This document shows positions 1 through 9,660 of a DNA stretch of 64,000 nt, in pieces; position 1 is the first letter of the stretch, and each line of letters starts with the position of its first letter. The DNA lies in the NCBI RefSeq assembly GCF_003478335.1, contig NZ_QUFB01000010.1:1-64000 (forward strand), given 5' to 3'. The notes under the pieces were generated by a model. It was not told the DNA's origin. It searched no databases and worked only from the letters and a program-made list of their open reading frames with translations. Source of the stretch: Clostridium sp. AM49-4BH (lineage in GTDB: Bacteria; Bacillota; Clostridia; Lachnospirales; Lachnospiraceae). A program made the position numbers and the translations under genes.

Positions 1-3
1 CGA

Positions 4-113
4 TTTGCAATGTTACCACCACATAACAGCCTTTTACATACAATGAAATAAGGCAAAACCAGCGTTTTGCAATGTTCCACCACATAACAGCTTTTTACAT
101 GCAATGAAATAAG
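4..113. repeat. Two tandem copies of a ~50-bp direct repeat at the left edge
   Basis: Copy 1 (about 4-53) and copy 2 (about 66-113) share the order gcaatgtt, ccaccacataacagc, ttttacat, caatgaaataag, with a one-base indel and a few substitutions; the period is about 62 bp. The array may continue beyond the left edge. It lies downstream of the LTA-synthase-like gene. No coding content was recognised. Confidence 0.75.
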
Positions 114-140
114 ACAGTGCACCAATATGTGCACTGTCTT
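111..140. terminator. Perfect 12-bp hairpin terminator after the surface-polymer operon
   Basis: Arms aagacagtgcac (111-122) and gtgcactgtctt (129-140) pair perfectly around a 6-base loop. Short T runs flank it on the plus side. It lies 30 bp past the stop of the minus-strand LTA-synthase-like gene, so it probably ends that operon and may work in both directions. Confidence 0.7.
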
Positions 141-169
141 TTGACTCATTATCTTAAATACACGTTATT

Positions 170-2179
170 TTATTTTTTTACCTGAGACGCCGGATATGCC
201 TGTGTACTTGATAGCACAACACCGTCATCAGACTGCACTTCTACTACAAAAGCATTTGGTACATCTCTCGGCTCCGTAACTTCTGTTTCCGGCTCCCCGG
301 AATCTTTTTTATCTGCTTCGTCCAGTTCGAATTCATCTTGAAGCTGCAAACATTCCGAACTGATCCATTCGGATTCCACCAACGTTCCATCATAATACAC
401 TTTGCAATATGGTGTAAAACCGCTGCCAACTACCCGGTAGCCACTTTTCGTCTTTTGAACCGAAGTTAGCTTCACCGGCTCTGTGCCCATCTGAAGCTCC
501 GTCTGTTTAAACGGATTTTCACCGTCATACGCATAATTATCACCATACAACAGATCGTAAGACAATGTAGTGAGACCTGTCAAATACAATTTGGAACGAT
601 GTTTTGTCTGTTGATGATATTTAGTGATCATCCCTTCATGAATCTGTATACGATCTAAGACTTCTGCATACAACTGGTATGCATGCAGGTTTTTCGTCTT
701 TTTCTTAAGATTCATATTATCCCAAACGACATACTGCGTCTGGTAAAGATTGGCATTACTCAGATCGTCTTTCTGAATATCCAAGCTTGGCAAATGATCT
801 CCATACAAAACCAATACCGTCTCTTCTTTCCGATTCGACAACTCTTTGATCAACGTATCGATCATTCTATCCACTTCATGGATCTCATTCACATAATACT
901 CATATGCCTGCTCTTTTCCTTCTGGCGCACCAGTAACCTTGATCGTCGGGTCATCTAACGCAATACCATCGTATTTTCCGTGACTCTGCACCGTGATCGC
1001 CATCGTAAAATCCGGTCCCGATGTCGAATCCAGAGTTTTCATGATCTCCCGCGACAATACATCATCATTACTCCAGCCATTTGGACTATCCGTCAATCCA
1101 TTCATATATTCCATAGAACAAAATGTGTCAAATCCAATGTTAGAAAAAACTGTATTGCGACCATAAAACGTCGCCTCATTGTTATGCACAGCATGCGTCG
1201 AATATCCCAGCTTTTTCAGGTCTGTACAGATACTTTCCGACGTCTTGCTTTTGAGCACTGTTTTATATGGGTATTCACTCACCCCAAAATCGTGCTGACG
1301 CATTCCTGTAAGTATTTCAAACTCCGTATTTACCGTACCGGCACCAACCGTCGGCACCGTAACTAAACCTGAACTATATTTTTTCTGCAAGCTATGAAAC
1401 ACCGGTAGCGGATCTTCTGAAAATTGCAGATTTTTCTCATAACCTACATCAAAAAATGACTCCAACTGAATAAATATAATATTCGGCCGTTTGTCTGTAT
1501 TTTTTTCATCTTTCAGTGCTTTTGTAATCTTCTTCACAGACTGCTTGCTGTAATCCTCCGGCTTTTTTATTCCGGTATCCAGTATACTATTTGCAAAGCA
1601 ATAAGCAAAACCGTAATTTTCATAGGCCTCTGAAATGTTTGTATAATGTGTGGAAAGTGCCTGCACCGAATTACTTGAGCGATGAAGGGCAATAATTGCC
1701 ACGCCAAGTGTAAGACAACACAAAATCGAAAAGATGATCTTTCGATGTCCATGTTGCTCATTCACAGGAGCTTTTCGAAACAAACAGATAAGACCTATTA
1801 AAACAACGAATATTGCAACAATGATCATTGCGATCGTAAATAGGTTCAAATAATGAGATGATACACTGATCGCACTCTTGATCAATGTAAAATCAACCGC
1901 CGAAAACGGTGTGACTCTAAAATGCAGGATTACAAAATTAACAATACCAAAAATAATCCACACCACAGAAATTGTGGTCAAAGCAAACACCTCACGCTTA
2001 AAAAACATTGCAATAGAAAGCGTTAGCATAATGATCAACGTATTAAACGCAAAAAGCAACGGACTATTTATGGCATATTTTACAGCCGCAATCATTGATT
2101 TTCGGCTTAATGCTTCAATCAAAAATTCCAAAACAATGGGAAGCAGAATATAAAAGCTAACATAACGCTTAACTTTCAT
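170..2179 (-). CDS. LTA synthase-family phosphoglycerol transferase (membrane sulfatase fold)
   Basis: Predicted polytopic membrane enzyme of 669 residues. About five hydrophobic segments fill the first 150 residues, followed by an extracellular alkaline-phosphatase/sulfatase domain starting at NIIFIQLESFFD. The stretch GAGTVNTEFEILTG holds the probable nucleophilic Thr; TVQSHGKYD and LYGDHLPSL are typical metal-site motifs. Family members transfer glycerol phosphate from phosphatidylglycerol onto lipoteichoic acid or other surface glycans. The start at 2179 (MKVKRY) is chosen because an AGGAGGGG site precedes it; the frame is open 10 codons further. A Glu/Asp-rich C-terminal tail follows the catalytic domain. 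It follows two ABC-exporter genes on the same strand, so a role in decorating the exported polymer is inferred. Confidence 0.85.
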   Translation of the reverse strand: MKVKRYVSFYILLPIVLEFLIEALSRKSMIAAVKYAINSPLLFAFNTLIIMLTLSIAMFFKREVFALTTISVVWIIFGIVNFVILHFRVTPFSAVDFTLIKSAISVSSHYLNLFTIAMIIVAIFVVLIGLICLFRKAPVNEQHGHRKIIFSILCCLTLGVAIIALHRSSNSVQALSTHYTNISEAYENYGFAYCFANSILDTGIKKPEDYSKQSVKKITKALKDEKNTDKRPNIIFIQLESFFDVGYEKNLQFSEDPLPVFHSLQKKYSSGLVTVPTVGAGTVNTEFEILTGMRQHDFGVSEYPYKTVLKSKTSESICTDLKKLGYSTHAVHNNEATFYGRNTVFSNIGFDTFCSMEYMNGLTDSPNGWSNDDVLSREIMKTLDSTSGPDFTMAITVQSHGKYDGIALDDPTIKVTGAPEGKEQAYEYYVNEIHEVDRMIDTLIKELSNRKEETVLVLYGDHLPSLDIQKDDLSNANLYQTQYVVWDNMNLKKKTKNLHAYQLYAEVLDRIQIHEGMITKYHQQTKHRSKLYLTGLTTLSYDLLYGDNYAYDGENPFKQTELQMGTEPVKLTSVQKTKSGYRVVGSGFTPYCKVYYDGTLVESEWISSECLQLQDEFELDEADKKDSGEPETEVTEPRDVPNAFVVEVQSDDGVVLSSTQAYPASQVKK

Positions 2180-2231
2180 TGTAAATAACCCCTCCTGTAT
2201 GACTGCCAAAAACTTTTCCCTGATGTTTTCT

Positions 2232-3008
2232 TTATTCTGTCATGTTTTTGTATATACGTGCTACTTTATCTACCGGTCCTTTAGCAACCAGAACACCACT
2301 ATCCAAAATGATCGCTTTGTCGCACAAACGACAAACCTGCTCCAAAGAATGTGATACAAAAAGTACGGTTACACCCTTTTCGAACATACTCATGATCTTT
2401 CGCTCACTCTTTGTCCGAAACTTCTTATCGCCGACAGACAATACCTCATCCAATATCAATATATCCGGCTCTACAATTGTTGCAATTGAAAAACCTAGTC
2501 TGGATTTCATTCCGGAAGAATAGTTCTTGATCGGGACCTCAATGAACTCTCCCAATCCGGAAAAGTCGACAATCTCATCAAATTTTTCATCTAAAAACTC
2601 TTTGGAATATCCCAACACCGCTCCGTACAGATAGATATTCTCGCGTCCTGTATACTCTGAATGAAATCCGGCACCAAGCTCCAGCAGCGGAGCCAATACT
2701 CCTCGCGTCTGTACCGAACCAACCGTTGGTTTTAATACTCCGGATACAACCTTTAGCAACGTACTTTTACCGGATCCATTCAAACCAAGTACACCAAGTC
2801 GTTCTCCTTTTTTGATTTGAAAATCTACATCCCGCAAAGCCCAAAACTCATCGTATTTTAGATCGCGTCTCACAAATTTGATCAAATATTCCTTGAGATT
2901 ATCTACTCTTTCCTGGCTCTGATTAAAACACATTCCTACGTTCTTTACGCTAACTGCTACATTATCTTTCACGATAACAACCATTCCTTTCCAAGTATCT
3001 GTGAACAA
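2232..3008 (-). CDS. ABC transporter ATPase of the polysaccharide/teichoic acid export type (TagH/Wzt-like)
   Basis: Cytoplasmic ATPase that would energise export of an undecaprenyl-linked polymer with the adjacent permease. Walker A is GLNGSGKST, the signature is NYSSGMKSRLGFS, Walker B is PDILILDEVLSVGD, and the H-loop is FVSHS. The N-terminal stretch before Walker A, with FWALRDVDFQIKKGERLG, is characteristic of the TagH/RfbE subgroup. It lacks the C-terminal carbohydrate-binding domain of Wzt or the extracellular domain of TagH, so substrate specificity cannot be read. The start is uncertain: TTG at 3008, ATG at 2984 and GTG at 2972 are all possible, and none has an ideally spaced Shine-Dalgarno site. 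Confidence 0.85.
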   Translation of the reverse strand: MFTDTWKGMVVIVKDNVAVSVKNVGMCFNQSQERVDNLKEYLIKFVRRDLKYDEFWALRDVDFQIKKGERLGVLGLNGSGKSTLLKVVSGVLKPTVGSVQTRGVLAPLLELGAGFHSEYTGRENIYLYGAVLGYSKEFLDEKFDEIVDFSGLGEFIEVPIKNYSSGMKSRLGFSIATIVEPDILILDEVLSVGDKKFRTKSERKIMSMFEKGVTVLFVSHSLEQVCRLCDKAIILDSGVLVAKGPVDKVARIYKNMTE

Positions 3009-3073
3009 CCGCCTTATCCCATGCCGCTCACTTCATTAAATTTTGTAATACAATGTTCTCTCAAGCATTATCT

Positions 3074-3853
3074 TTATACATACAAAATGAATTCATCCTG
3101 TTTCTTGTTAAAGAACAAAATACCAACGATCAACAATACTACTGAAATAACAGCAGATGTAATGCAGTAATGTGCATCTAACGGTGTTCCGTACAATACT
3201 GCCTCACGGAAGTTGGAAATGCACATATATACCGGATTGACACCAAATATCCATCCATTACCTGTATTGATGACGCGGTCCGGCTGATAGAAAATAGCAG
3301 ATGCATACATGATCAACATGGTAAATACCGACCAAATATACTCGATATCACGGAAAAATACATTTAAGGTCGCTAAGATCATACTGATACCCGTTGTCAT
3401 GATCAGTAAGATAAACAGCGGTACAATTGCCTGAACTACATAAATGGTAGGCTGTACATGAAGAACGGCACCCACTCCTACTAACACAACAAGTGAGATC
3501 AAAAATGTAACAAAGTTCGATATGACCGTTGATAATACATAAATATACTTTGGTACATATACTTTCTTGATCATTGCAGCATTACCGCTGACCGCTCGAA
3601 GACCGGATTTCGTGCCGGATGAAAAAAAGGAATATAACAATCGTCCGGACAGGATATATACAGGATACTGTTCATCGTTGTTACCAAAGAATGTACCAAA
3701 CACCAACGTCAATACAAGCATCGTAAGCAATGGCTCGATCAGCGTCCATAAAATACCCAAATAAGAACGACGATACTTCAACTTGATATTTTTCTTTACC
3801 AACTCTGTCAGCAAATACTTATATCGCAGAAAGTTTTTCAAATACTTTTTCAT
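3074..3853 (-). CDS. ABC-2 type polysaccharide/teichoic acid export permease (TagG/Wzm-like)
   Basis: Membrane subunit of 259 residues with six predicted transmembrane segments. It begins with a basic cytoplasmic stretch (KKNIKLKYRRSYLGILWTL) typical of ABC-2 polysaccharide permeases. Conserved features include WTLIEPLL near the first helix and NPVYMCISNFREAVLYG before the last helices. The start at 3853 is preceded by AAGGAGAG about 10-12 bases upstream; an upstream ATG at 3895 is less likely. It is the first gene of the permease-ATPase-LTA-synthase-like operon and has its own promoter just upstream. The polymer exported is not identified. Confidence 0.85.
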   Translation of the reverse strand: MKKYLKNFLRYKYLLTELVKKNIKLKYRRSYLGILWTLIEPLLTMLVLTLVFGTFFGNNDEQYPVYILSGRLLYSFFSSGTKSGLRAVSGNAAMIKKVYVPKYIYVLSTVISNFVTFLISLVVLVGVGAVLHVQPTIYVVQAIVPLFILLIMTTGISMILATLNVFFRDIEYIWSVFTMLIMYASAIFYQPDRVINTGNGWIFGVNPVYMCISNFREAVLYGTPLDAHYCITSAVISVVLLIVGILFFNKKQDEFILYV

Positions 3854-3946
3854 AACTGACTTGCTCTCCTTCATCATGTACAACTTTTGTACCATTGTTT
3901 TATCTGTTTATTCTGTATTGCATACGAATCCAGAATATCATTGCTA

Positions 3947-3974
3947 ATTATATCATACCCCCAAAAAAAGTCAA
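3947..3974 (-). promoter_or_regulatory. Sigma-A promoter of the surface-polymer operon
   Basis: On the minus strand, -35 TTGACT (3969-3974) and -10 TATAAT (3947-3952) are 16 bp apart, with an extended TG before the -10. It sits about 95 bp upstream of the permease start. Confidence 0.7.
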
Positions 3975-4016
3975 ACAATAGTTCCGAAACATCGCTTTTG
4001 AATTTTGGACAGCTAA

Positions 4017-4045
4017 TTGCATCTTTCTCATTTCTGCGATATAAT
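4017..4045 (+). promoter_or_regulatory. Sigma-A promoter for the small frameshifted gene
   Basis: -35 TTGCAT (4017-4022) and -10 TATAAT (4040-4045) are separated by exactly 17 bp on the plus strand, 77 bp before the GTG at 4122. It is divergent from the ABC operon promoter. Confidence 0.65.
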
Positions 4046-4121
4046 AGTACTTGCAGAAATTTTATTCTTTGTGAATAGGATCTACTGCTAAATTTTGAAA
4101 AGCCTGTGAGGAGTGCTTAAC

Positions 4122-4552
4122 GTGATAACAAAATTGCCATTTTCCTTAAAATATGAGACCGGCTTAGATTATCCGATCACCATGTATGATCACCTTCCTA
4201 TCAGCGGGATTCTGATTACTGTAATGCTGAAAAGATCGGATTGAGCACCGGCAAGATTATTAAATACTATCTCTGTAACAACGAAACAGAGCCGCTGACG
4301 ATCAACAATCATGATGATGAGATTGATGAACTCCTTCTTCATATTCAGTTGCAGGAGCAGAAGCACGCTCAGATCACAAAGGAACCGCATCCGGAAACTC
4401 AACAAGTTTCTGATGAGATCACGCAGGATCAAATTGAATCACTGTTAGCGGATAATACGGAAGAACCTGATGCTGATCCAAAGCCCATCACAGATTTTGA
4501 GCCTGCTGAGGAAACTATCGAACCGGAAATTGAATCGACTGTTGTTTCTTAG
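4122..4552 (+). pseudogene. Small protein of unknown function with acidic C-terminal tail, frameshifted
   Basis: A GTG start at 4122 has a strong TGAGGAG site 8 bases upstream and a good promoter. The first frame (MITKLPFSLKYETG... on to HLPIS) runs to a TGA at 4242-4244. A second frame, open from 4190, continues as RDSDYCNAEKIGLSTGKI and reaches the stop at 4552. Both halves look like coding sequence, and the total length is one base short of a multiple of three. A missing G in the GGG at 4206-4208 would fuse them into about 143 residues. The last 60 residues are very rich in Glu, Asp and Pro. No family was recognised. The alternative is two overlapping small genes with TTG re-initiation at 4241. 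Confidence 0.6.
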
Positions 4553-4587
4553 ATTTTTATAACGACAGATTATTTTTTGAAACAATT

Positions 4588-4622
4588 AATAGGCATTCAC
4601 ACCATATGTGTGAATGCCTATT
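4588..4622. terminator. Bidirectional terminator between convergent genes
   Basis: A perfect 13-bp stem, taggcattcacac (4590-4602) with its complement (4608-4620), is extended by flanking A/T pairs. It is followed by T runs on both strands and serves the plus-strand small gene and minus-strand dnaJ. Confidence 0.85.
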
Positions 4623-4639
4623 TTCTAATTTGCAAACCA

Positions 4640-5800
4640 TTATTTCTTCTTTTTGAATGGACTTCGCTTCTCTTTGTGAGACTTATGACCAGTCTCCGGT
4701 TCTTCTTCCTTCTTCCCGTCCATTGCCTGATCAAAAGCTTTCAAAAGTTCTTTTTGCTCAGCGTTCATCTTTGTTGGTACCTGAACCACCAACGTTACAT
4801 AATGATCGCCGCGTACCTGTTTATTCCGTGTTGTCGGAACACCTTTACCACGCAAGCGAACTCTTGTATCTGTCTGCGTTCCCGGTTTTACCGTATACAT
4901 CACGTCTCCGTCGATCGTCTTGATACGCACTTCTGCACCCAATGCTGCCTGCGCAAACGTGATCGGTGCTGTGGAATAAATATCATAATCCTGACGTTGG
5001 AAGATCGGATGACGCCCAACAATAACCTGTACCAGCAAATCGCCTCTTGGACCTCCATTGATACCTGGTTCTCCCTTATCACGAATACGAATACTCTGTC
5101 CGTTATCGATTCCTGCCGGAATGCTGACAGAAATTTTCTTTCTGCGGCTAATGTAACCACTTCCGCCACAATCCGGGCAACGATCCTTAATGATCTTGCC
5201 AGTGCCATGGCAGTCCGGACATGCCTGAACATTTCGCACAACGCCAAACAATGACTGCTGTGTAAATACAACCTGACCCTTGCCGCCGCACTTGCTGCAG
5301 GTTTCCGGCTGTGTTCCCGGTTTAGCACCGGTTCCATGACACTTTGCACAGTCTTCTTTAATATTCAGTTCAATCTCTTTTTCAGTGCCAAAACATGCCT
5401 CTTCGAATGTCAAATGTACGGATACACGCACATTCTGCCCTTTCATCGGACCATTATTGGCACTACGGCTTCTTCCGCCGCCACCAAAGAAATCTCCAAA
5501 AATATCTCCAAAGATATCTCCCATGTCAAATCCGTTAAAATCGAATCCACCTGCTCCACCACCGGCACCACCATCAAATGCTGCATGACCGAATTGGTCA
5601 TACTGGCGGCGTTTGTCTGCATCGCTTAGAATGGCATACGCTTCAGAAGCTTCCTTAAACTTTGCCTCCGCTTCTTTATCACCCGGATTCATATCCGGAT
5701 GATATTTCTTGGCCAATTTACGATATGCCGATTTAATTTCCGAATCGGAAGCGGTTTTGCTTACGCCTAATACCTCGTAATAATCTCTCTTCTCTGCCAT
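4640..5800 (-). CDS. dnaJ: Chaperone DnaJ (Hsp40)
   Basis: Co-chaperone of 386 residues that stimulates the DnaK ATPase and delivers unfolded substrates. The J domain occupies about residues 5-70, with HPD at 34-36. A Gly/Phe-rich linker with [20 protein letters not shown] repeats follows. Four zinc-binding repeats, [24 protein letters not shown] and CPDCGGSG, are all intact. The C-terminal substrate-binding domain ends in a short basic tail (about the last 15 residues Lys-rich). It lies 18 bp after dnaK and is the last gene of the hrcA-grpE-dnaK-dnaJ operon. Confidence 0.97.
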   Translation of the reverse strand: MAEKRDYYEVLGVSKTASDSEIKSAYRKLAKKYHPDMNPGDKEAEAKFKEASEAYAILSDADKRRQYDQFGHAAFDGGAGGGAGGFDFNGFDMGDIFGDIFGDFFGGGGRSRSANNGPMKGQNVRVSVHLTFEEACFGTEKEIELNIKEDCAKCHGTGAKPGTQPETCSKCGGKGQVVFTQQSLFGVVRNVQACPDCHGTGKIIKDRCPDCGGSGYISRRKKISVSIPAGIDNGQSIRIRDKGEPGINGGPRGDLLVQVIVGRHPIFQRQDYDIYSTAPITFAQAALGAEVRIKTIDGDVMYTVKPGTQTDTRVRLRGKGVPTTRNKQVRGDHYVTLVVQVPTKMNAEQKELLKAFDQAMDGKKEEEPETGHKSHKEKRSPFKKKK

Positions 5801-5817
5801 TTTCTAAACTCCTGCTT

Positions 5818-7707
<1,890 letters not shown>

Positions 7708-7761
7708 CTAAAATGCAATGCATATTCTTGCTCATTTAACATAAAATTCAGGGATATTCCC

Positions 7762-8391
7762 TTAATTAACTACCTTTACCATACTATGACGAACAACGCT
7801 GTCTTTGTACATATAGCCTTTCTGCATTTCCTCGGCTACCGTGCCACTCTCCAGCGCATCATCATCAACCATCATAACTGCGTTGTGAAGATTCGGATCA
7901 AACTCTTTGCCAACTGCATCGATCGGCTTTACACCAAGAGCATCAAACGCAGTGAGCATCTGTTTATATACCAGTTCCATTCCCTGTACGAATGGACTCT
8001 CCTTGTCTTCCTCAGCAACTGCTAACAAACCTCTCTCGAAGTTGTCGATCACCGGAAGCATCTTTTCTACAACATTCTTTGCTCCCATTTCAAACATCTG
8101 AGACTTTTCTTTCTCGGAACGCTTGCGGAAATTTTCAAACTCTGCCAATTGGCGAACTCTTTTGTCTTCAAGATCTGCCAGTTTTTCTTCCAGGGCTGCT
8201 GTCTTTTTATCTTTTTTCTTATCGAAGAAAGATTTCTTTTCTCCGGCACTCTCTTGTGCCTGCTCAGCCTCCGATGTTTCCGTACTTTCCGCACTCTCTG
8301 CTGTCTCTGCAGTTTCTGTTACATCCTCTGCTTTTACAGCTTCCTCTTCCTGATGGATTGTCTCTTCTTTCTTATCTTTCATATCTGCCAC
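7762..8391 (-). CDS. grpE: Nucleotide exchange factor GrpE
   Basis: Homodimeric ADP/ATP exchange factor for DnaK. A long Glu/Ala/Ser-rich N-terminus (about 70 residues) precedes the coiled coil (RQLAEFENFRKRSEKEK). The conserved beta domain has MVDDDALESGTVAEEMQKGY and VRHSMVKVV at the end. The most likely start is GTG at 8391, eight bases after AGAGGTG; ATG at 8382 is the alternative. An open frame continues further upstream into hrcA but lacks family similarity. It starts about 20 bp after the hrcA stop, in the heat-shock operon. Confidence 0.95.
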   Translation of the reverse strand: MADMKDKKEETIHQEEEAVKAEDVTETAETAESAESTETSEAEQAQESAGEKKSFFDKKKDKKTAALEEKLADLEDKRVRQLAEFENFRKRSEKEKSQMFEMGAKNVVEKMLPVIDNFERGLLAVAEEDKESPFVQGMELVYKQMLTAFDALGVKPIDAVGKEFDPNLHNAVMMVDDDALESGTVAEEMQKGYMYKDSVVRHSMVKVVN

Positions 8392-8410
8392 TTCGTTATC
8401 ACCTCTCTGC

Positions 8411-9451
8411 TTATTGGTCCTTAAATATGTCATCAAGCTGCGCCATAAGCGACTGCAGCGTTCCAACGACCTTATCATAATTCATACGCTTTGGTCCTAC
8501 GATACCGATCTTACCATACACACCTTCATGAATGCGGTAGGTTGCGGTAACCATAGAACAGTCTTTCATGGATGCCACCTGTGTCTCATCACCGATATAC
8601 ACTTGAATATCATGACTTTCTTCGGAAGGCTTCGTATTCGTTGATGGAATTTCCAGCCAATGTCCGATCTCCTGCTTCTCTTCGAATGCAACCAACAGAT
8701 CTTCTACATTGGACTTATCTGACAATTCCGGATATTTCAAAATGTTTGTGGCACCACTCGTATACACTTCCGGATCATCTTCACTCGTAAGCACATTACC
8801 GATCACTTCCAGCACAGAATCGATCACAGTACTGTCGCTCTTCATTTGCGCCTTGATCTGAGAGATCAGTGCTAAATTCATTTCCGTCACGTCCAAACCA
8901 TTAAGTGCTGTGTTCAACACAAAATTTAACTTGGCGACGCGTTCTGGATCAAGCGGCTCATTAATGCGTATCATCTGATTCTTCACGTGATTGTTATCGA
9001 GTACGATAACTGCCAGCAAGCTGTTCTCATCAACTTCCGTCAGCTGAATGAACTTGACTTTTTTACTCTGGTAACGCGGTCCTGAAACCATTGTCGCATA
9101 GTTGGTATTAGTTGCCAAAAACTTTGCAACCTGCTTCAGCAAAAGATCCATCTTGTCTGCCTTCTCTTCCAAAGCATCTTTAAGATCCGCCACCTCGTGC
9201 GTCTTGTCTTCCAGCATGGTATCTACATAAAGTCGATATCCTTTGTCAGAAGGAATCCGTCCTGCAGAAGTATGTGGCTGTAAAATATAACCCATATCCT
9301 CCAGATCTGACATTTCATTACGAATGGTCGCTGAACTGAGGTGAAGATCCGTATCCTTGGAGATAGTTCGCGAACCAACCGGCTCTCCGGTATCTAAATA
9401 AGTTCGTATGATCGCCTGCAGTATCTTAAGCTTTCTCTCATCCAGTTCCAC
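8411..9451 (-). CDS. hrcA: Heat-inducible transcription repressor HrcA
   Basis: Repressor of class I heat-shock genes that binds CIRCE; GroEL normally assists its folding. The N-terminal winged helix contains LDERKLKILQAII and GEPVGSRTISKDTDLHLSSATIRNEM (helix-turn-helix), followed by the usual GAF-like and dimerisation domains. The start is set at GTG 9451: the AGGAAGGAAG site is well placed and family members begin within a few residues of LDERK. An ATG at 9481 would lie inside the CIRCE operator. First gene of the operon with grpE, dnaK and dnaJ; negative autoregulation is expected from the operator position. Confidence 0.96.
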   Translation of the reverse strand: MELDERKLKILQAIIRTYLDTGEPVGSRTISKDTDLHLSSATIRNEMSDLEDMGYILQPHTSAGRIPSDKGYRLYVDTMLEDKTHEVADLKDALEEKADKMDLLLKQVAKFLATNTNYATMVSGPRYQSKKVKFIQLTEVDENSLLAVIVLDNNHVKNQMIRINEPLDPERVAKLNFVLNTALNGLDVTEMNLALISQIKAQMKSDSTVIDSVLEVIGNVLTSEDDPEVYTSGATNILKYPELSDKSNVEDLLVAFEEKQEIGHWLEIPSTNTKPSEESHDIQVYIGDETQVASMKDCSMVTATYRIHEGVYGKIGIVGPKRMNYDKVVGTLQSLMAQLDDIFKDQ

Positions 9452-9474
9452 CGTATCACTTCCTTCCTGTTTTG

Positions 9475-9501
9475 TTAGCACTCTTTATAATGGAGTGCTA
9501 A
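9475..9501. promoter_or_regulatory. CIRCE operator (HrcA binding site)
   Basis: TTAGCACTC (9475-9483), a 9-bp spacer and GAGTGCTAA (9493-9501) form the perfect consensus inverted repeat. It lies between the hrcA promoter and start codon, so HrcA bound here would block the operon. Confidence 0.98.
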
Positions 9502-9512
9502 CATCTATAGGT

Positions 9513-9541
9513 AAGATAGCACTCTACATGATTATTGTCAA
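9513..9541 (-). promoter_or_regulatory. Sigma-A promoter of the hrcA operon
   Basis: On the minus strand, -35 TTGACA (9536-9541) is consensus and -10 TATCTT (9513-9518) follows after 17 bp. CIRCE begins about 12 bp downstream. The spacer holds an extra GAGTGC half-site next to the -10. Confidence 0.85.
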
Positions 9542-9589
9542 GTATTTTTCTGTATTTTTCGAAAAAAATTACCTACAAAGGTTTTTCTA

Positions 9590-9615
9590 TAGAAATTCTT
9601 TGCTCATACCGATAT
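9590..9615 (+). promoter_or_regulatory. Sigma-D (FliA)-like promoter before the FliK-like gene
   Basis: ACCGATAT (9608-9615) matches 7 of 8 bases of the flagellar sigma-D -10 box GCCGATAT. A TAGA at 9590-9593 lies 14 bp upstream, against the consensus TAAA at about 15 bp. A TATAAT overlaps (9613-9618) but has no good sigma-A -35, so the flagellar reading is favoured. Confidence 0.5.
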
Positions 9616-9660
9616 AATAAGAGACGAGAACAATAAAAATAAGAAAGGTTGGACAAAAAA

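Noticed and set aside
4..113. CRISPR array at the left edge
   Set aside because: Only two imperfect copies with a very short spacer, no cas genes, and sequence unlike CRISPR repeats.
4577..5254. Long plus-strand frame (225 codons) over dnaJ
   Set aside because: It is antisense to a fully conserved dnaJ, has no ribosome site and its translation is low-complexity and Cys-rich without family features.
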